Assembly (NCBI GenBank): GCA_949298295.1
Contig: CASFWS010000044.1
Location: 1 to 7,608, forward strand
DNA length: 7,608 bases
Reading direction: 5' to 3'
Source of the DNA: an uncultured Bacillota bacterium
GTDB taxonomy: Bacteria; Bacillota_I; Bacilli_A; RFN20; CAG-826
The position numbers and the translations under genes were made by a program. Under the pieces are notes generated by a model, which saw only the letters and a program-made list of their open reading frames with translations, was not told the origin of the DNA and ran no database searches. Positions 6,381-7,608 of this stretch are shown here, piece after piece. Within the stretch, counting starts at the first letter, position 1. Each line of letters begins with the position of its first letter.

Positions 6381-6600
6381 CCCACGCTTGGTCCCTCCGT
6401 CGTCCTTCCTTCTTCCGCTTTCTCGAACGCTCGAAGAAGACCGCTTCCCTCTTCCCTGGGCCGGGCGTTCCTTCCTTTGCCTTTGCGGGGTTCCCTATTA
6501 TCGATCCTTTAATTCCCCTCTCCATTCCCCTGCCTCATCCTTTCATGGATTCCTTTCATTGCGTTGCTTTCCTTTTCGTCAACGAAAAAGAGCCGGTGTC
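6381..6600. other. Pyrimidine-biased non-coding tract
   Basis: The plus strand is dominated by C and T, with many CCTT, TTCC and CCCT runs, so the minus strand is purine-rich. It contains a 9-bp direct repeat TCCTTTCAT (6538-6546 and 6551-6559, period 13), a hairpin with one mismatch at 6418-6439 around ACGC, and the palindrome TTTTCGT-CA-ACGAAAA at 6573-6588. One plus-strand frame stays open from a TTG at 6388, but its Ser/Arg/Phe-rich translation has no recognisable family, shares no codon habits with the neighbours and runs antisense into the permease. I see no supported gene. If the permease terminator leaks, this tract would be its purine-rich 3' untranslated RNA. Confidence 0.5.
6573..6588. 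repeat. Palindrome TTTTCGT-CA-ACGAAAA
   Basis: Seven-base arms match perfectly around a two-base centre; as RNA the stem would be six pairs with a TCAA loop. There is no T run after it on the plus strand. It lies in the non-coding tract downstream of the permease terminators. It may be a protein-binding palindrome or chance. Confidence 0.35.
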
Positions 6601-6635
6601 AGGCATTGCGGCTATCGTTCCTCTTTATATATAAG

Positions 6636-6652
6636 GAAAAAGGCTTCGGCCT
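6636..6652 (-). terminator. Possible second, short terminator after the permease
   Basis: Read on the minus strand, AGGC-CGAA-GCCT is followed directly by a run of T residues (6636-6640 region, TTTTTCC beyond the stem). The stem is only 4 bp. On the plus strand the same bases form a C-TTCG-G tetraloop hairpin, without a T run. Its position just past the strong terminator suggests a tandem back-up, but the stem is short. Confidence 0.35.
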
Positions 6653-6660
6653 ATAAGGGC

Positions 6661-6689
6661 CAAAGAAAAGGGCCCCGGCCGGGGCCCTT
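6661..6689 (-). terminator. Intrinsic terminator of the ABC permease gene
   Basis: A perfect inverted repeat spans 6668-6689, with arms AAGGGCCCC and GGGGCCCTT around a GGCC centre. On the minus strand it is followed by a T-rich run (TTCTTT after the closing TT). It lies 15 nt past the permease stop. The plus strand has CCGG after the stem and no T run, so it serves the minus strand. Confidence 0.85.
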
Positions 6690-6704
6690 CCGGAAACGCC
6701 TTTC

Positions 6705-7562
6705 CTATTCGAGGCGGGCGTCTTTTCTCTCGGAAGGTTCCTTCCGCTCCTCGAGGAGATGGGCCCCTTTCCTAATGAGGAAGGAGGCGAAATCAAAGAC
6801 GAAGCTTACGAGGACGGCAAGGATGGAGTAGGCGATAAGCTTGTCCATCAGGGCGTACTGCTGGGCCTGCACGATAAGGCTTCCGATGCCGCGGTTGACA
6901 TTCGAGAAATTGGCGAGGACCTCGCTCATGATGGTCACCTTGATCGAAAGCCCGAGGGAGGAGGCAACGGCGGCAAGGACGTAGCCCCCGGCCGCCGGAA
7001 GCTCGACCTTGAAAAGGCCGGGAAGGGAATGCGGCCCGGCATCGAGTTCGAGAGCTTCCCGCTCGTCTTGGCTCGGCCCTTGCCGTAAGCCGTTTCGGAA
7101 CCCTTCGTAGAGGATCGGCTCGGCGACGAGGAAGGACAGGATGGCCGGGATGAGGTTCATCATCGTCGCGTCCCGCGAGAAGACGACGAGGAGGATAAGG
7201 GAGACGGCTGCCGTCGGGAAAACCTTCGAAAGCTTGTTCCAAGGGGCCACCGCCGCGTCGAGGAAAGGCCACTCGTGGCCGAGGGAGCCGAGGAGGAAGG
7301 CACATAAGAAGGCGCTGAGGAAGCCGCCGAGAGAACGGGCAAGGGTAAAGCCGACGGCCGGGTAGGTCGTCCCGGCCCCGGCCCCGAAAAGAGCCTCGGA
7401 AAGGGATAGGAGGACGGCGTAGGGGGAAGGGAGGACGTAGTTCTTCTGGCTCTCGAGGACCGCCGAGGCGATCCACCAGGCGGCAATGAGGAGAAGCGTC
7501 CCGAGTAATCCCCCAAGGAATGCCTTTCCCTTCTTGCCCAAACCTCTTTTCGCCTTGGCCAT
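6705..7562 (-). CDS. ABC transporter permease, SsuC/TauC/ThiX-type (BPD inner-membrane component)
   Basis: This is a membrane permease of the family that imports taurine, alkanesulfonates, nitrate or thiamine precursors together with a periplasmic/lipoprotein binding protein and an ATPase; the substrate cannot be told from sequence. The 285-residue protein, counted from the ATG at 7562, has about six hydrophobic segments (near residues 15-36, 71-95, 114-129, 136-153, 191-210 and 241-263). Its cytoplasmic coupling loop is EALELDAGPHSLPG (from about residue 169), leading to VELP, the EAA motif that contacts the ATPase. The segment IMSEVLANFSNVNRGIG is typical of the family. Starts: GTG at 7577 would add five residues, but neither start has a visible AGGAG site, and a TATAAT box overlaps the upstream start. 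No ATPase or binding-protein gene is present in the window. It ends in TAG followed by a strong terminator, so no partner follows it downstream. Confidence 0.88.
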   Translation of the reverse strand: MAKAKRGLGKKGKAFLGGLLGTLLLIAAWWIASAVLESQKNYVLPSPYAVLLSLSEALFGAGAGTTYPAVGFTLARSLGGFLSAFLCAFLLGSLGHEWPFLDAAVAPWNKLSKVFPTAAVSLILLVVFSRDATMMNLIPAILSFLVAEPILYEGFRNGLRQGPSQDEREALELDAGPHSLPGLFKVELPAAGGYVLAAVASSLGLSIKVTIMSEVLANFSNVNRGIGSLIVQAQQYALMDKLIAYSILAVLVSFVFDFASFLIRKGAHLLEERKEPSERKDARLE

Positions 7563-7568
7563 GGCTGC

Positions 7569-7574
7569 ATTATA
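7569..7574 (-). promoter_or_regulatory. TATAAT -10 box directly before the permease start
   Basis: On the minus strand a consensus TATAAT is separated by only six bases (GCAGCC) from the ATG at 7562. Transcription would begin at or next to the A of that ATG, giving a leaderless mRNA. No good -35 lies at 16-18 nt; the best nearby match is TCGACC with a 20-nt spacer. The box also falls within the codons of the alternative GTG start, which argues against that start if the promoter is real. Confidence 0.45.
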
Positions 7575-7608
7575 CACGCTATGGAGAAAAGGCAGGTCGA
7601 CGTAAAAA

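Noticed and set aside
6497..6562. A 16-codon minus-strand mini-ORF (MKGIHERMRQGNGEGN) preceded by a purine-rich sequence
   Set aside because: AGGA words are abundant throughout this purine-rich strand, so the apparent ribosome binding site carries little weight, and there is no promoter or conservation evidence.
6206..6700. CRISPR array, tRNA, rRNA or insertion-sequence remnant in the intergenic region
   Set aside because: The repeats are too few and short for CRISPR. I saw no cloverleaf or conserved tRNA loop, no rRNA-like sequence, no transposase fragment and no terminal repeats with target duplication.
6388..6831. A 147-residue plus-strand open frame starting at TTG, spanning the pyrimidine tract
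   Set aside because: It has no ribosome binding site, no recognisable family and a biased Ser/Arg/Phe content. It crosses the minus-strand terminator and runs antisense into the permease, whose identity is clear.

Overview
The window looks like a chromosomal housekeeping region of a GC-rich, low-complexity-gene-set relative of Bacilli/Mollicutes. This is inferred from gene order: yqeG-yqeH-yqeI/yhbY-nadD-yqeK-rsfS is the Bacillus yqe cluster, and the NadD-YqeK fusion resembles the arrangement known from Mollicutes. The genetic code appears standard, because TGA ends five reading frames and Trp is TGG. Genes use clear AGGAG-type ribosome binding sites, C/G-ending codons and TGA or TAG stops. 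A precise taxon cannot be given from this sequence.

Layout. Positions 1-6149 form one tightly packed plus-strand transcription unit: the 3' end of parE, then parC, yqeG, yqeH, yhbY/yqeI, a fused nadD-yqeK gene, and rsfS. Every junction is either a short overlap (4, 14, 4 and 4 nt) or a 2-3 nt gap, so translation is probably coupled throughout. The unit ends in five in-frame stop codons within seven codons and a strong 11-bp hairpin at 6177-6201. From 6206 to about 6660 there is no supported gene. The first part is an AT-rich island with repeated ATAATGGC-type motifs, and the second is a strongly pyrimidine-biased tract. From 7562 back to 6705 on the minus strand lies an ABC-transporter permease of the SsuC/TauC/ThiX type. 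It is preceded directly by a TATAAT box and followed by a perfect GC-rich terminator, so it converges on the yqe operon.

How the genes work together. ParE and ParC form topoisomerase IV, which unlinks daughter chromosomes. YqeH, YhbY/YqeI and RsfS act on ribosomal subunit assembly or subunit joining. NadD makes the NAD precursor deamido-NAD, and the attached YqeK domain belongs to the family that splits Ap4A. YqeG is a HAD-type phosphatase. The operon therefore groups chromosome segregation, ribosome maturation and nucleotide-cofactor metabolism in one growth-linked unit.

I did not find a convincing new biological system. The points most worth a second look are the topoisomerase IV/yqe operon joining, the NadD-YqeK fusion with an altered NadD motif, the apparently leaderless single-gene permease unit, and the AT-rich island with its possible promoter and operators.
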